From an uncultured Candidatus Binatia bacterium (lineage in GTDB: Bacteria > Desulfobacterota > Binatia > Bin18), in contig OY282457.1 of assembly GCA_958296235.1 (NCBI GenBank), forward strand, positions 1,240,501-1,304,500: 64,000 bases of DNA, read 5' to 3'. Numbering within the stretch: the first letter of the stretch is position 1; every line of letters starts with the position of its first letter. This document shows positions 1 through 10,510 of the stretch, piece by piece. Position numbers and translations under genes: made by a program. Below the pieces are notes generated by a model. That model did no database searches and was not told where the DNA came from. It saw only the letters and a list, made by a program, of their open reading frames with translations.

Positions 1-1156
1 GGGTATCCCCGAGGGCGTACAAACAGGCCGTGACCTGGCGTGTCGCTGCCACCGCCCATAAGCCCGGCGCCAGCGCTTGTAAGGTCGTCGCTGTCACCAC
101 AACGTCCTGAGCGGAAAAGGCGCCTCTGAAAAACAGGAGCGTCGTCACCGGCGTCGCCAAAACCGCCAGCCCAACCGCCGCGGGCAGCGTGACGACATTG
201 ACCAGCCGCAGGGCGAAGCCCAGACTCTCCTGCATGCCGGCCCAGTCACGCTGCCCGGCCTGCGTCGCCAGACTTGGCAAGGCCGCGGTACTCAGGGCAA
301 CGACAAAAATCCCAACGGGGAATTCAAACAAACGGCTGGCATACCACAGGCAGGCAACGCTTCCGTCCGCGAGCAGTGAGGCCAGCAGAGTACTGATGAT
401 CTGATTGAGTTGAAAAATACCGGTCCCAAAGACGAGCGGCAACAAGAGCCGGCCCATACGTCGTAAGGCCGGATGGCCTGGCTGCCAGCTCAGACGCAAG
501 GACACCCTGTGGCGGACGAGCGCCGGCAGCTGCCACAGGAGTTGGCAGACTCCACCCAGCACGACCCCGTAGGCAAGACTCATCACTGGCTCAGCCATAT
601 GGGCAGACAGGCCGAGTACACTCAAGATGACTGCCGCGTTAAACAGCGCCGGCGCAAAGGCCGGGGCCGTAAAGTGCCGGAGCGCATGTAAGACCCCCGT
701 GGCTAACGCAGCCCCGCCAACACAGAAGAGATAGACAAACATGACGCGGGTTAAATCAGTGGTGAGCAGCAACTTGTCGCCCGTAAAGCCGGGCGCGAAG
801 AGGCGGGTGATGGGGGCGGCAAAGCATATCCCCAGGCCAGTCAAAACGAACAGCAGGCCGAGGCCGGTTCCGAAGAAGGCGCGAATCATGCGACTCGCCG
901 CGCGCGGTCGCCGGGCGAGATACGGGGTAAGCACCGGCACAAAAGCGGCGTCGGTTGCCCCCTCGCCAACGAGACGCCGGAGCAGGTTGGGAATGCGGAA
1001 CGCAACAAAGAACGCGTCAGCGGCCAGGCCCGCCCCAAAGACGGAGCCAATCACCATATCCCGACCCAAGCCGGCAATGCGGCTCAGCAGCGTCAGCCCA
1101 CCGATCTGTCCAACGGCCCGAACAACCTGGGCGTTTTCTCCAGAGTCTTGGTGCAT
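1..1156 (-). CDS. murJ: Lipid II flippase MurJ (MviN), 3' end outside window
   Basis: MurJ moves lipid-linked peptidoglycan precursors across the inner membrane. The frame opens at the ATG at 1156 and stays open to base 1, so about 385 N-terminal residues are visible and the C-terminus is missing. The visible part has the family hallmarks: an early GGLTLLSRIAGLGRD segment, then ADAFFVAFRIPNLLRRLVGEG, then a long series of hydrophobic helices, ending at ACLYALGDT, where the family usually continues with RTP. No strong Shine-Dalgarno precedes 1156. The gene is divergent from rpsT, an arrangement also seen in deltaproteobacteria. Family assignment is secure; the exact start is less so. Confidence 0.93.
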   Translation of the reverse strand, partial: MHQDSGENAQVVRAVGQIGGLTLLSRIAGLGRDMVIGSVFGAGLAADAFFVAFRIPNLLRRLVGEGATDAAFVPVLTPYLARRPRAASRMIRAFFGTGLGLLFVLTGLGICFAAPITRLFAPGFTGDKLLLTTDLTRVMFVYLFCVGGAALATGVLHALRHFTAPAFAPALFNAAVILSVLGLSAHMAEPVMSLAYGVVLGGVCQLLWQLPALVRHRVSLRLSWQPGHPALRRMGRLLLPLVFGTGIFQLNQIISTLLASLLADGSVACLWYASRLFEFPVGIFVVALSTAALPSLATQAGQRDWAGMQESLGFALRLVNVVTLPAAVGLAVLATPVTTLLFFRGAFSAQDVVVTATTLQALAPGLWAVAATRQVTACLYALGDT

Positions 1157-1291
1157 GCCGCGTCCATCCGACCTGGCAGCGTTGGCTCTACTCTATGGCC
1201 CAGCCGTCCTCTTCAGTCGCCCGCTCTTGCGCGACATTGATCAGTTTCCCCACTCATGGTAGGAACAATGCCTCAGAGAGGAGTATTGTAC

Positions 1292-1564
1292 GTGGCATCA
1301 GGAGAAAAGAAACGTCATCGCCAGAGCGAGGTGCGGCGCGCCCGTAACCACGCAGCAAAATCACGGGTGAAGACCCTCATGAAAAGAGTCGAGGCAGCGG
1401 TCGAGAGCGGAGAGAGCACAACAGTCGAGAGTTCTCTGCGGACGGCGGTCAGCGCACTCCATCGGGCGGGTCAGAAACGTCTTATTCCCAAACACGCGGC
1501 AGACCGTTATGTTGGCCAGCTCTCAAAACTGGTCCATAAACACAAAACCTCCTCCTCCGCCTGA
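1292..1564 (+). CDS. rpsT: 30S ribosomal protein S20
   Basis: S20 is a primary 16S rRNA-binding protein of the small subunit. The product is basic, about 90 residues, with the family pattern: an N-terminal KKRHRQSEVRRARNHAAKSR helix, a central MKRVEAAVESG segment and RAGQKRLIPKHAADR near the end. The frame is open from an ATG at 1256, but the GTG at 1292 is preferred: it has an AGAGAGGAG ribosome-binding site at 1276-1284 and gives the usual family length, while the upstream 12 residues match nothing in S20. It converges with lptE, with a hairpin between them. Confidence 0.93.
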   Translation: MASGEKKRHRQSEVRRARNHAAKSRVKTLMKRVEAAVESGESTTVESSLRTAVSALHRAGQKRLIPKHAADRYVGQLSKLVHKHKTSSSA

Positions 1565-1575
1565 CCCTATTGCCA

Positions 1576-1597
1576 AGGGGCCTTAGGGCCCCTCTTC
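1576..1597 (+). terminator. Hairpin terminator after rpsT
   Basis: AGGGGCC (1576-1582) pairs perfectly with GGCCCCT (1587-1593) around a TTAG loop, 11 bases after the rpsT stop, followed by CTTCC rather than a clean T-run. It lies between convergent rpsT and lptE and may serve both strands. Confidence 0.55.
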
Positions 1598-1605
1598 CAT
1601 TTCCA

Positions 1606-2202
1606 TTAGAAATTGTCACCCAGGCGAAACGAGACCTCACGCGCAGCCGCAGCAAAGAGGCGTGCGACGGCGAGGCTGCGTTGCGTCTCTGAGAACTGCA
1701 CATCCGTAAGGCCGGGCAGGTCGACAGGGTCGAGCGTTCCCTGCAGGAATTCGGGCGAGGTCGTCACCAAGACCTGGGGAATGGCGCTGTAATATTCCGT
1801 CACCCTCAGGTCGGCTGCCTGCCACAGGACTTTCCCGCTTCCTCGGTCGGTAAGCTGGATATCGAGGGCCAGCACCATTTCGTATTCCAGGACTTGGTCG
1901 CGGCGGTCAAATGAAAACGGACGCAGTTCCAGCCGCTGGAGTTGCGCGGCAATCACCCCTTCGCCCGTGTCGGTGACCCGAATATTCCGCTGTGTCCGAA
2001 ATTCCCGCTCAATGGCCCACTGGAGTTCCTTTTCCACGCCGGTCTCAAGCGTATGATTGGAGAATTCAGCAAAGCTCACACTCTGGATGCCCTGCGGTAA
2101 GGGAGCGGTCCCGGCAAAATGATAGCCACACGCGCTCCACAGGCAGACACACACCGCGGTCAAAATGGAACACACGCGCCGGTTTTTCTTCATGGGAGGC
2201 AT
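1606..2202 (-). CDS. lptE: LPS-assembly lipoprotein LptE
   Basis: LptE plugs the LptD barrel that inserts lipopolysaccharide into the outer membrane. The N-terminus is a lipoprotein signal: KKNRR, a hydrophobic stretch, and the lipobox LWSAC followed by GYHF, so the mature protein would start at the lipidated Cys. The family's opening pattern (CGYHF, then PLPQGIQSVSFAEFSN) and a late EFLQGTLDPVDLPGLTD segment are visible. Starts at 2202 (MPPMKK) and 2193 (MKKNRR) are both possible; neither has a clear ribosome-binding site, which fits translational coupling to leuS, whose stop is at 2223-2225. The frame also opens at a TTG at 2220. Confidence 0.85.
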   Translation of the reverse strand: MPPMKKNRRVCSILTAVCVCLWSACGYHFAGTAPLPQGIQSVSFAEFSNHTLETGVEKELQWAIEREFRTQRNIRVTDTGEGVIAAQLQRLELRPFSFDRRDQVLEYEMVLALDIQLTDRGSGKVLWQAADLRVTEYYSAIPQVLVTTSPEFLQGTLDPVDLPGLTDVQFSETQRSLAVARLFAAAAREVSFRLGDNF

Positions 2203-2222
2203 GGCACAAGGAATTTTCAACG

Positions 2223-4937
2223 CTACGCGAGAACGAAGTTCACCAGTCGCCCCGGCACGACGATTTCGCGCCGGACGGTCTTACCCACGAGATACGTGGC
2301 CACCTTGTCCTGCTTCCTCGCCGCGTCCAGGGCGGCTTCCTTGTCCGCGTCAACGGCCAGCTCGATAGTCGCCCGGAATTTTCCGTTGACCTGTACCGCG
2401 ACGGTGACAGTCTCATCCTGAATGAGCTCCGGGTCGTACGACGGCCAGGTTTCGTACGTCAGCGTATCCGCGTGCCCCAGACGCTGCCACAATTCTTCGC
2501 CCAGATGGGGTGCAAAGGGAGCGAGCAAGAGCACAAACCCCTGAGCCAGAACCCGCGGCAAGTGCACTGCCTTTTGCGCGGCGTTCACAAACACCATCAG
2601 GGCGCTCAGCGCGGTGTGGAAGCGCAGGCCTTCGATGTCTTCCGTGACTTTTTTCACCGTTTTATGAAAGAGGCGGGTGAGCGCGGCGTCGGGTTGCGGT
2701 TCCATGTCGGCAATAGCCGAGCGCAACGCGCCGGTGTCGGCGACAATCAACGCCCAGGCCCGATGCAGAAACCGATACACGCCGGCAACCGAGCGCGTAT
2801 TCCACGGTTTGACTTGCTCAAGCGGCCCCATAAACATCTCATAGCAGCGCAACGCATCCGCCCCGTACTCCGCAATCACGGCATCCGGATTCACGACATT
2901 ACCCCGTGATTTCGACATTTTGTCGGTCTGAAGCTCCAGTTCCAGGTCCGTATCATCCGGGTGATAGGGCTTGTCGTCTCGCCACACTACGCGGTCGACC
3001 GGGACGTAGGCTACGCTGAGCGGTGTCGTCGGGTCTGCCTGAAGCGCGTACTCGGCCTCCTCGCCGCCCTCTCGATTGATCTTCTCAACCGCCTCCACCG
3101 CATAGCGCTGCCCCCGCTCGTCCTGGTAATAGCGATAACTGAGTCCCAGGATCATGCCTTGATTGACCAGACGCTGGAAGGGTTCGGGCGTGGATACGAG
3201 GCCGCAGTCATACAGGACGTGGTGCCAGAAGCGGGCATACAATAAGTGCAGCACGGCGTGCTCCACTCCCCCAACGTATAAATCTACCGGCATCCAGTAT
3301 TGCTCGGCGTTCGCGTCCCACGGCTTGGCCGTATTCTGCGGGTCCAGGAAACGCAGAAAATACCAGCAGCTCCCGGCCCACTGGGGCATGGTGTTGGTTT
3401 CCCGTAACGCCGGCTGGCCCGAGGCCGATTCGGACGTCTCCACCCAGTCCCGGGCGGCAGCCAGCGGCGGCTCGCCCGTTCCCGTTGGCCGGAAACTCTC
3501 GACTTCGGGCAAAAGCACAGGCAGGTCGTGGGGCTCGACCGGCTGGGGTTGTCCGTCTATGTGGAGAATGGGAAACGGCTCGCCCCAATACCGCTGGCGA
3601 CTGAACAGCCAGTCCCGAAGCTTGTAATTCACCGTGCCTTCGCCGTGTCCGTTTTCCTCCAGCCAGGCCTGCATCTTTTTCTTGGCCTCGGCCACGTTGA
3701 GACCATCTAAAAAGCCGGAGTTTATATGGGGTCCGTCCCCGGTATAGGCTCCGCTTTCCATATCCCCACCCCGGACCACTTCGATAATCGGGATGTCAAA
3801 CTGGCGGGCAAAATCCCAGTCTCGCTCGTCTCCGCCCGGCACGGCCATAATCGCCCCGGTTCCATAGGTAAACAGAACATAGTCGGCGACCCAAATCGGA
3901 ATCGGCTCGCCATTGACGGGGTTCAAGGCATAACCGCCCGTATTGACCCCGGTCTTTTCTTTCAGCAGTTCCGTGCGGGCCAGGTCGGACTTGCGCAGCG
4001 CCTCTTCTGTATACGCCTTGACCGCGGCCCGATTTTCCGGGGTGGTGATGCGCTCAACCAGGGGATGTTCCGGGGCCAGGACACAATAGGTCGCGCCAAA
4101 CAGCGTATCCGGGCGCGTGGTAAAGACGTCGAAAAAGGCGTCCTCTTCCGCAAGCAAGGAGCCATCGCCGTGACACAGATGAAAACGAATGCGGGCACCC
4201 TCACTCCGCCCGATCCAGTTGCGCTGCATTTCCTTGACATTTTCCGGCCAATCAAGGTCGTCGAGTCCGGCTAACAGCCGTTCCGCATAGGCCGTAATCC
4301 GGAGCATCCACTGGCGCATGGGCTTACGGATGACCTCATGTCCGCCGCGCTCACTCTTGCCGTCTATGACTTCTTCGTTGGCCAGGACCGTACCCAGGGC
4401 CGGGCACCAATTGACCGGCACCTCTGCCATATAGGCCAGGCCACGCTCGTATAGTTTGAGGAAAATCCACTGCGTCCAGCGATAGTAGTCGGGGTCACAG
4501 GTCGAAATCTCCCGGTCCCAGTCGTAGGAAAAGCCCAGGGCCTGAATCTGACGCCGAAAGGTAGTGATATTGCGAGCCGTTGTTTCACGCGGGTGCGTAC
4601 CCGTCTCAATCGCATATTGTTCCGCGGGCAGTCCGAACGCGTCCCAGCCCATGGGATGCAGGACATTACATCCACGCATGCGCTTATAGCGGGCCAGGAT
4701 ATCGGTTGCGGTATAGCCTTCAGGGTGTCCGACGTGCAGTCCGGCGGCACTCGGATATGGGAACATATCCAGGATATAGTATTTTTGCTTGTGATGATCG
4801 ATCTCAGCGCGAAAAGTCTTGTGTTCAAGCCAGTAACGTTGCCATTTCGGCTCAATGACGGCCGGCTGATAGCGCACTTTGCCACCTGCGGGCGCTTCCG
4901 GCGCGACTCCATTGGACTGTTTATTCGAGAGACTCAT
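2223..4937 (-). CDS. leuS: Leucyl-tRNA synthetase
   Basis: Class I synthetase that charges tRNA-Leu with leucine, with an editing domain that removes misacylated residues. The class I HIGH signature appears as HVGHPEGYT after [15 protein letters not shown], the KMSKS signature as [13 protein letters not shown], and the CP1 editing site as [19 protein letters not shown]. About 904 residues from the ATG at 4937, normal for bacterial LeuRS. The frame continues upstream to 5036, but that stretch is nusB read in another frame, so 4937 (MSLSNKQ) is preferred. It overlaps the nusB 3' end by 17 bases, implying coupled translation, and is followed directly by lptE. Confidence 0.97.
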   Translation of the reverse strand: MSLSNKQSNGVAPEAPAGGKVRYQPAVIEPKWQRYWLEHKTFRAEIDHHKQKYYILDMFPYPSAAGLHVGHPEGYTATDILARYKRMRGCNVLHPMGWDAFGLPAEQYAIETGTHPRETTARNITTFRRQIQALGFSYDWDREISTCDPDYYRWTQWIFLKLYERGLAYMAEVPVNWCPALGTVLANEEVIDGKSERGGHEVIRKPMRQWMLRITAYAERLLAGLDDLDWPENVKEMQRNWIGRSEGARIRFHLCHGDGSLLAEEDAFFDVFTTRPDTLFGATYCVLAPEHPLVERITTPENRAAVKAYTEEALRKSDLARTELLKEKTGVNTGGYALNPVNGEPIPIWVADYVLFTYGTGAIMAVPGGDERDWDFARQFDIPIIEVVRGGDMESGAYTGDGPHINSGFLDGLNVAEAKKKMQAWLEENGHGEGTVNYKLRDWLFSRQRYWGEPFPILHIDGQPQPVEPHDLPVLLPEVESFRPTGTGEPPLAAARDWVETSESASGQPALRETNTMPQWAGSCWYFLRFLDPQNTAKPWDANAEQYWMPVDLYVGGVEHAVLHLLYARFWHHVLYDCGLVSTPEPFQRLVNQGMILGLSYRYYQDERGQRYAVEAVEKINREGGEEAEYALQADPTTPLSVAYVPVDRVVWRDDKPYHPDDTDLELELQTDKMSKSRGNVVNPDAVIAEYGADALRCYEMFMGPLEQVKPWNTRSVAGVYRFLHRAWALIVADTGALRSAIADMEPQPDAALTRLFHKTVKKVTEDIEGLRFHTALSALMVFVNAAQKAVHLPRVLAQGFVLLLAPFAPHLGEELWQRLGHADTLTYETWPSYDPELIQDETVTVAVQVNGKFRATIELAVDADKEAALDAARKQDKVATYLVGKTVRREIVVPGRLVNFVLA

Positions 4938-5364
4938 GAGGCTGCACTTTCTTCCCGACAACGCGCGCGATCCGATCCAGCACTCCATTGACAAAGGTCG
5001 GCGCGTCATCACTACAGTAGCGGCGAGCAATTTCAATTGCTTCGTTAATCGTCACCCCCGCGGACAAGTCGGGGTAGGTTGCCAATTCATACGCCCCGAG
5101 ACGGAGCAGATTCAAATCAACCTTAGGCAAACGACCGATCCGCCAGTGCTCGGCAGCCGCGGCGATCATACTGTCAAGCTGCCGCCGCTCGCGCCACGTC
5201 CCGGTCACCAGATCTGCGGTAAACCCCCGGACCTCGGTGGCCTGGGTAAAACACTGCTCAAAGAGCGCCAACGCCTGACGCGGAGCCACTCCGCTTATAT
5301 CAATCTGGTATAGGACCTGGAGGGCATATTCACGCTCCTGGCGTCGAGTTCCACGGGCTGCCAT
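4921..5364 (-). CDS. nusB: Transcription antitermination factor NusB
   Basis: NusB binds boxA RNA with S10 (NusE) to promote antitermination of rRNA operons. The 147-residue product has the family layout: [15 protein letters not shown] near the N-terminus, a central [17 protein letters not shown] segment and the C-terminal [29 protein letters not shown] (quoted in parts, residues about 105-133). It lies 7 bases after ribH and overlaps leuS, in the widespread ribH-nusB order. Confidence 0.96.
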   Translation of the reverse strand: MAARGTRRQEREYALQVLYQIDISGVAPRQALALFEQCFTQATEVRGFTADLVTGTWRERRQLDSMIAAAAEHWRIGRLPKVDLNLLRLGAYELATYPDLSAGVTINEAIEIARRYCSDDAPTFVNGVLDRIARVVGKKVQPHESLE

Positions 5365-5371
5365 ACGCTAC

Positions 5372-5848
5372 TTACTCAATTTCCCGCAACGCCCTGAGCG
5401 CCTGGACCATCTCAATAGCGGACAGGGCCGCTTCCCAGCCCTTATTCCCAAGTTTTGCTCCAGCCCGGTCAAGCGCTTGCTCAACGGAGTCCGTGGTCAG
5501 CACGCCAAATGTGACGGGCACGCCGGAGGAGAGCATAATTTCTTTAATGCCTTGGGTCATGGCCGCCGCAATATAATCGAAGTGCGGCGTCTCACCCTTG
5601 ATGACCGCCCCAACACAGACCACGGCCTCGTAGCGTCCGCTGGTTGCCATCTGCTTCGCAAACAGAGGGATGTCAAACGCCCCGGGAACCAACACCACAT
5701 CGATATCTTCGTCCCGCCCGCCATGACGACAGAAGGCGTCAATGGCCCCCGCCTGTAAGCGCTCAGTGATTAAACTGTTGAACTGCGACATGACTATGCC
5801 AAACCGCATTCCTGTGGCATCAAGCTTGCCAGTAATGATCCGGGCCAT
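5372..5848 (-). CDS. ribH: 6,7-dimethyl-8-ribityllumazine synthase
   Basis: Penultimate step of riboflavin synthesis: condenses 5-amino-6-ribitylaminouracil with 3,4-dihydroxy-2-butanone 4-phosphate. At 158 residues it has the expected motifs: RFGIVMSQFN for the ribityl site, VPGAFDIPLFAKQ, and AVIKGETPHFDYIA with the catalytic His region, then FGVLTTDSVEQALDRAG and GNKGWEAA. It sits between ribBA and nusB in a riboflavin/antitermination operon. Confidence 0.97.
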   Translation of the reverse strand: MARIITGKLDATGMRFGIVMSQFNSLITERLQAGAIDAFCRHGGRDEDIDVVLVPGAFDIPLFAKQMATSGRYEAVVCVGAVIKGETPHFDYIAAAMTQGIKEIMLSSGVPVTFGVLTTDSVEQALDRAGAKLGNKGWEAALSAIEMVQALRALREIE

Positions 5849-5889
5849 ATCTTCCCCTATTCACACAATGATTGAGCCAATTGACGCTG

Positions 5890-7113
5890 TTAGAGCAAGG
5901 GTTTGAGCTCAGAGAACAAATGCCCCAGTTTTTCCTTCTTGACCTGGAGATAGTGAATATTCCCCTTGTGGGGGGGCGTCTCAATGGGTTGTCGTTCAAC
6001 CACGTTCACCCCGTATTCTTCGAGCCCGCTGATTTTCTGCGGATTATTCGTCAGCAAACGCACCTGCGAGACGCGCAGGTCACGGAGAATCTGGGCGCCA
6101 ATGCCATAATCTCGGAGATCCTCCTCAAATCCAAGATGGAGGTTGGCTTCAACCGTGTCCATGCCTTTATCCTGGAGGGCGTAGGCACGGATCTTATTGG
6201 CCAGTCCTATGCCTCGGCCCTCTTGCTGCAGATAAATCACCACGCCGCGGCCTTCCTCGGCAATACACTCCATGGCATGCGTGAGCTGTTCCCCACAGTC
6301 ACACCGTTCAGAACCAAACACATCGCCCGTTAAACACTGCGAATGAACCCGGACAGTGACGGGCTCCCGGGTCGTAATCCGGCCTTTGACCAGGGCAATA
6401 TGTTCGTGGTTATCGACTTCGGTTCGGTAGACAATGGCCAAAAATTGCCCGCCAAACGGACTCGTGATTTCCCCTTCACCCACCCGGTGAATGACGGATT
6501 CTGTCCGTAAACGATAGGTGGTCAGGCTGGCTATGCTCACAATCGGCAGGGCGTGCTCTTGGGCGAAGGCTTCAATCTCTGTGCCCTGGGCAATCTCGCC
6601 GTCGTCGCGGAGAATCGTGCATAGGGTTGCCGCCGGCTTGAGGCCAGCCAGTCGGGCCAGATCAATGCCGGCCTCGGATAAGCCCCGTCGAGCCAACACG
6701 CCACCCCGGTGAGCAAAGAGCGGGAAGATATGACCCGGCATCACCAGGTCGGCCGGGCGGGCGTCATCCCGAACCGCGGTTGTGATCGTTACTGCGCGGT
6801 CGTAGGCTGATATCCCGGTTGTCACCCCGCGGCGGGCCTCAATCGAAGCGCCAAAGGCCCGCTGGCGACTCCCCTCATAGCCATGCCCGAGCATGGGAAT
6901 TCCGAGCTCGCGAATTTTCTCTTCGGTCAGAGCCAAACAAACCAAGCCGCGGCCGTGGGTAGCCATGAAGTTGACGCCATCCGGGGTGGTCAGGTCGGCT
7001 GCCAGACACAGGTCGGCTTCTCCTTCCCCAGTGTCATTTTCAACCACAATCACCATTTTCCCCTGGCTGAGCTGTTGGAGCGCCTCTTCTATGGGTGATA
7101 GCGCGATTGGCAT
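5890..7113 (-). CDS. ribBA: Bifunctional DHBP synthase / GTP cyclohydrolase II
   Basis: The two entry enzymes of riboflavin synthesis on one chain of 407 residues. The C-terminal GTP cyclohydrolase II half is canonical: zinc cysteines in [20 protein letters not shown], and [20 protein letters not shown]. The N-terminal dihydroxybutanone-phosphate synthase half has the family fold, with [15 protein letters not shown] and [17 protein letters not shown]. Its acidic active-site motif reads GEGEAD at residues 29-34 where the family usually has RENEGD: both Glu and the Asp remain, but the substrate-contacting Arg is Gly. Whether the RibB half is fully active is therefore open. It follows ribD by 9 bases. 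Confidence 0.93.
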   Translation of the reverse strand: MPIALSPIEEALQQLSQGKMVIVVENDTGEGEADLCLAADLTTPDGVNFMATHGRGLVCLALTEEKIRELGIPMLGHGYEGSRQRAFGASIEARRGVTTGISAYDRAVTITTAVRDDARPADLVMPGHIFPLFAHRGGVLARRGLSEAGIDLARLAGLKPAATLCTILRDDGEIAQGTEIEAFAQEHALPIVSIASLTTYRLRTESVIHRVGEGEITSPFGGQFLAIVYRTEVDNHEHIALVKGRITTREPVTVRVHSQCLTGDVFGSERCDCGEQLTHAMECIAEEGRGVVIYLQQEGRGIGLANKIRAYALQDKGMDTVEANLHLGFEEDLRDYGIGAQILRDLRVSQVRLLTNNPQKISGLEEYGVNVVERQPIETPPHKGNIHYLQVKKEKLGHLFSELKPLL

Positions 7114-7122
7114 AGCCCCTCC

Positions 7123-8214
7123 TTATGTCCGAATATAGCCTGACACCACCACATCGTTCCCAATTTGATCCACCTGCATTGTATGGAGTTTTATTCCCTC
7201 GGCAACCCGTCCAATCCCTAACGGAGCGAGCATTGCCCGTCCATCACCGCCAAGCAGCACAGCGCCATAAAAAAAGAGGAGCTTATGCACCAGACCTTCG
7301 TGCAGGGCGACCGCCGCAACCTGTCCGCCCCCCTCGATCAGCACATGCTTTGCGCCGCGCTGAGCCAGGGTTTCGAGCACCGGTCGGAGGAGAATCTTTC
7401 CTCGCTTGCCAGGAAAGGCCAGGATTTCAACACCGGCCCGCTCGAAAGCGGCACCACGGAGTTGAGCGGCGCGGCGCGTTGTGGCAATCACGGTGGCGGC
7501 CTTGGAAGCGAGGCGGCACACCTGAGCCTGGGGGCTGATCCTGAGCCGCCCGTCAAGAATAACGCGCAGGGGATCCCGTCCCCCACGGATGCGACACGTC
7601 AACTGGGGGTCGTCGGCCTGTACGGTTTCTGCGCCGACCAGGACTGCGTCTGCCTGATTGCGCAACGCGTGGACTTTGCGCCGGGAGGCCGCTCCACTGA
7701 TCCAGCGGGCATCTCCACTCGCCGCTGCGATGCGGCCGTCAAGGGAAGCCGCCAATTTCAAGGTAACAAAGGGCAATCCGGTCTGGATCGCTACCGCAAA
7801 ATCCTCATTGGTCTGCTGGCACAGCTCTTTGAGCACGCCGGTCGTGACTGCAATGCCGGCCCGGCGCAGCCGCCGAATCCCACGCCCGCGAACGCGCGGA
7901 TTGGGGTCGGTCATGCCAATCACCACCCGCGCGACGCCGGCCTCAATCAGGGCCTGGGCACAGGGGGGCGTCCGGCCGTGGTGCGAGCACGGTTCCAGGT
8001 TGACGTACACAGTTGCCCCGCGAACCGGGTGGGTCGCTTTGCGCAGCGCTTCAATCTCGGCATGCGGCAGTCCCGCCCGCCGATGATAGCCCTCGCCAAT
8101 AATACGACCGCCGCGGGCAAGAACGGCGCCCACAACCGGGTTCGGACTCGTCCGCCCCTGCGCCCGCAGGGCCAGGTCCACCGCGCGCCGCATAAACACC
8201 TCATCAGTGTTCAT
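7123..8214 (-). CDS. ribD: Riboflavin deaminase/reductase RibD
   Basis: Bifunctional enzyme that deaminates the pyrimidine made by GTP cyclohydrolase II and then reduces its ribosyl side chain. N-terminal deaminase domain with the zinc motif HAEIEAL (about residue 50) and the [15 protein letters not shown] cysteines; C-terminal reductase domain starting at [16 protein letters not shown] with an [19 protein letters not shown] segment and a late [10 protein letters not shown] motif. Length of 363 residues is normal. Its start overlaps the nrdR stop in an ATGA. In related genomes ribE usually follows; here ribBA follows at once. Confidence 0.96.
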   Translation of the reverse strand: MNTDEVFMRRAVDLALRAQGRTSPNPVVGAVLARGGRIIGEGYHRRAGLPHAEIEALRKATHPVRGATVYVNLEPCSHHGRTPPCAQALIEAGVARVVIGMTDPNPRVRGRGIRRLRRAGIAVTTGVLKELCQQTNEDFAVAIQTGLPFVTLKLAASLDGRIAAASGDARWISGAASRRKVHALRNQADAVLVGAETVQADDPQLTCRIRGGRDPLRVILDGRLRISPQAQVCRLASKAATVIATTRRAAQLRGAAFERAGVEILAFPGKRGKILLRPVLETLAQRGAKHVLIEGGGQVAAVALHEGLVHKLLFFYGAVLLGGDGRAMLAPLGIGRVAEGIKLHTMQVDQIGNDVVVSGYIRT

Positions 8215-8720
8215 GATTTCGTCTTTTCCGGCTTTGCGCGTTGCGCCCGTGTGTCGTCATCCGTACTGCGTTCCTGAATGAGGTCCTTGAGCTCGGACAT
8301 GAACTCGTCCAGGTCCTGAAAAGAGCGATACACAGAAGAAAACCGGACATAGGCCACCTTGTCCAGATCGTACAAATGGCGCATGACTTCTTCGCCAATA
8401 ACGGCGCCCGAGATTTCTTTATCGCCCCGTCCCTGGAGCGCGCGCTCAATGCGATCCGCAATATCTTCTATGGTCTCAATGCTGATCGGACGTTTTTCAC
8501 ACGCTTTTTTGAGGCCGGTGATAATTTTCAGCCGATCGTAAGGCTCCCGCCGCCCGTCCTTCTTTACGACCAGGGGTAAAATTTCTTCAACCCGCTCATA
8601 CGTCGTAAAGCGTCGCTCACACTCCTCACATTCCCGTCTCCGGCGGGTGACATCACCCTCCCGGCTCAAACGAGAATCAATGACACGACTTTCCAGGTGG
8701 GAACAAAAGGGACACTTCAT
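8211..8720 (-). CDS. nrdR: Transcriptional repressor NrdR
   Basis: Zinc-finger/ATP-cone repressor of ribonucleotide reductase genes. From the ATG at 8720 the protein begins MKCPFC, with the zinc-ribbon cysteines at residues 3, 6, 31 and 34, followed by [11 protein letters not shown] and the ATP-cone ([16 protein letters not shown], then [12 protein letters not shown]). The frame continues upstream to 8783 but those residues come from the short repeat between nrdR and glyA, so the methionine at 8720 is chosen. The tail beyond residue 150 is charged and non-conserved. Confidence 0.95.
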   Translation of the reverse strand: MKCPFCSHLESRVIDSRLSREGDVTRRRRECEECERRFTTYERVEEILPLVVKKDGRREPYDRLKIITGLKKACEKRPISIETIEDIADRIERALQGRGDKEISGAVIGEEVMRHLYDLDKVAYVRFSSVYRSFQDLDEFMSELKDLIQERSTDDDTRAQRAKPEKTKS

Positions 8721-8725
8721 ATAAG

Positions 8726-8798
8726 TAGTGGACAGTGGTGAGTGGTGAGTTATTGAGTAGAAAGAAGGCTGACCACTCATCACTAATCACTTGTCACT
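8726..8798. repeat. CACTCATCACT-type inverted repeat
   Basis: Between nrdR and glyA, an arm reading GTGGACAGTGGTGAGTGG is mirrored by CCACTCATCACTAATCACT, giving a loose inverted repeat. The same vocabulary recurs at 28301-28397, 31425-31453 and 62287-62330, always at gene ends, so this is a dispersed non-coding family. Confidence 0.6.
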
Positions 8799-8802
8799 CT
8801 CC

Positions 8803-10062
8803 TTAGGCGGTCGGCGCAACACGGTGGGCATAGACGGGGAACTGCTGGCACAACGCACGGACCTCTTCACCAATGGCAGTTAATCCCCGTTCATCGCCAA
8901 CTCGCTGCAGGGCGCGGCCAATGAGGTCGGCTATGCGCTCCATCTCGGCTTCTTTCATGCCCCGGCTCGTCACCGCCGGCGTGCCAATACGCACCCCACT
9001 GGTCACAAAGGGGGAGCGCGTATCAAAGGGAATCGCGTTTTTATTGACCGTAATCCGCGCTTGGTCCAGGGTTTCCTGCGCGACTTTCCCGGTCAGTTCA
9101 GTCTCGCGCAGATCGAGCAGCATCAGATGATTATCCGTGCCGCCCGAGACCAGGCGGAACCCCTGTCGGATAAGGCTGGCAGCCAGGGCTTGCGCATTGG
9201 CGATAATCTGCTGCTGATAGGCTTGAAACTCCGGTGTTGCCGCTTCCTTCAGCGCCACGGCCTTGGCCGCAATCACGTGCATCAGCGGCCCGCCCTGGTT
9301 GCCCGGAAAGACGGACGAATTCACGCTTTTCGCCAAATCCTGGCGGCACATAATCATCCCGCCGCGTGGCCCGCGCAACGTCTTATGGGTCGTGGTCGTG
9401 ACCAGGTCGGCATACGGCACGGGAGAGGGGTGCAGCCCGGCGGCCACCAGCCCGGCAAAGTGCGCGATATCGACCATCAACAGCGCCCCAACCTCGTCGG
9501 CGATGTCTCGAAAGGGCGCTGTGTCAATCTGGCGTGGATAGGCACTGTGTCCGGCCACGATCATCTTGGGCCGATGCTGACGCGCGAGTGCCGCAATCTC
9601 AGCGTAGTCAATCCGTTGGTTGTCCTCCCGGACGCCATAGGGGACAACCTGAAAGAATTTCCCGGAAAAATTGACCGGACTGCCGTGGGTGAGATGGCCA
9701 CCGTGCGATAAGTTCATGCTCAGGATGGTATCTCCCGGCTGGAGCTGAGAAAAATAGGCGGCCATATTGGCCTGGGCTCCAGAGTGCGGCTGGACATTAG
9801 CGTGCTCGGCGCCGAACAGCGCCTTGGCGCGGTCAATGGCGAGCTGTTCGACCACATCCACATACTCGCAGCCGCCGTAGTAGCGCTTCCGGGGATAGCC
9901 TTCCGCATACTTATTCGTGAGCACGGACCCCTGCGCCTCCAGCACAGCCTCGCTCACCACGTTCTCTGAGGCGATGAGCTCAAGGTTGTACTCCTGTCGT
10001 TGCGTCTCCTCTTGAATGGCGGCGTAGACATCAGGGTCGTGCTGGGCGAGCGGACTTGTCAT
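8803..10062 (-). CDS. glyA: Serine hydroxymethyltransferase
   Basis: PLP enzyme that interconverts serine and glycine and loads one-carbon units on tetrahydrofolate. It has the PLP-lysine motif [13 protein letters not shown], the early [12 protein letters not shown] segment, [17 protein letters not shown], and the late [14 protein letters not shown]. The ATG at 10062 (MTSPLAQ) is favoured over an upstream frame-extending start because AAGGAG lies 7 bases before it. About 419 residues. A terminator-like hairpin separates it from acpP, so it may have its own promoter. Confidence 0.97.
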   Translation of the reverse strand: MTSPLAQHDPDVYAAIQEETQRQEYNLELIASENVVSEAVLEAQGSVLTNKYAEGYPRKRYYGGCEYVDVVEQLAIDRAKALFGAEHANVQPHSGAQANMAAYFSQLQPGDTILSMNLSHGGHLTHGSPVNFSGKFFQVVPYGVREDNQRIDYAEIAALARQHRPKMIVAGHSAYPRQIDTAPFRDIADEVGALLMVDIAHFAGLVAAGLHPSPVPYADLVTTTTHKTLRGPRGGMIMCRQDLAKSVNSSVFPGNQGGPLMHVIAAKAVALKEAATPEFQAYQQQIIANAQALAASLIRQGFRLVSGGTDNHLMLLDLRETELTGKVAQETLDQARITVNKNAIPFDTRSPFVTSGVRIGTPAVTSRGMKEAEMERIADLIGRALQRVGDERGLTAIGEEVRALCQQFPVYAHRVAPTA

Positions 10063-10134
10063 ACCAGTGCTCCTTCTCCCTCCCATCCGGCGATTTTCAC
10101 AGCGAACCGTTCCCCTTCCTCTCTACAGATATAG

Positions 10135-10173
10135 AAAAATCGCAGGGCTCCAGAGAGACCACTGCGATTCTTT
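10135..10173 (-). terminator. Rho-independent terminator after acpP
   Basis: On the minus strand AATCGCAG (10169-10162) pairs with CTGCGATT (10145-10138), eight perfect pairs, followed by a TTTTTCT run. It lies 40 bases beyond the acpP stop and upstream of glyA. Confidence 0.75.
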
Positions 10174-10207
10174 CGGTCTGGACACTCCTGAGCCCGTATA
10201 CGGTCGG

Positions 10208-10447
10208 CTATTGATGGCTTTCGATATAGTCGATGACGTTTCGGACCGTCCGAATCTTTTCCGCCTGTTCGTCAGAGATTTCGGTATCGTACTCTTCTTC
10301 CAGAGCCATCACGAGTTCGACAATATCCAGCGAGTCTGCGCCAAGATCTTCGATAAACGAAGAATCCAGGCTGACCTCGTCCTCGCTTACCCCCAATTGC
10401 TCACAGATAATTTCCTTGACGCGCGCCTCGGTCGAAGCTGCTGCCAT
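10208..10447 (-). CDS. acpP: Acyl carrier protein
   Basis: Carries growing fatty acyl chains on a phosphopantetheine arm. The 79-residue acidic protein has the attachment motif [18 protein letters not shown], with the modified Ser in DSL, after [16 protein letters not shown]. The start at 10447 is set by an AGGAGGT site 7 bases upstream; the frame extends to 10504 without support. It follows fabG by about 60 bases. In related genomes fabF normally comes next, but here a terminator and glyA follow. Confidence 0.97.
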   Translation of the reverse strand: MAAASTEARVKEIICEQLGVSEDEVSLDSSFIEDLGADSLDIVELVMALEEEYDTEISDEQAEKIRTVRNVIDYIESHQ

Positions 10448-10510
10448 AGCCGGGACCTCCTCTCTCTTTTCGCTCGGCGGTATCTGAGGAGTGGGCAGAA
10501 CCAACTCCAG

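Noticed and set aside
741-1262. Plus-strand frames opposite murJ
   Set aside because: Translation is Arg/Pro/Ser-rich and antisense to a complete set of MurJ motifs.
1992-2909. Open frame of 305 codons on the plus strand
   Set aside because: Antisense to lptE and leuS; composition is Arg/His-rich without any family pattern.
8721-8802. FMN riboswitch upstream of the riboflavin genes
   Set aside because: The region upstream of nrdR-ribD is only 82 bases and contains a short dispersed repeat; no RFN-element core is visible.
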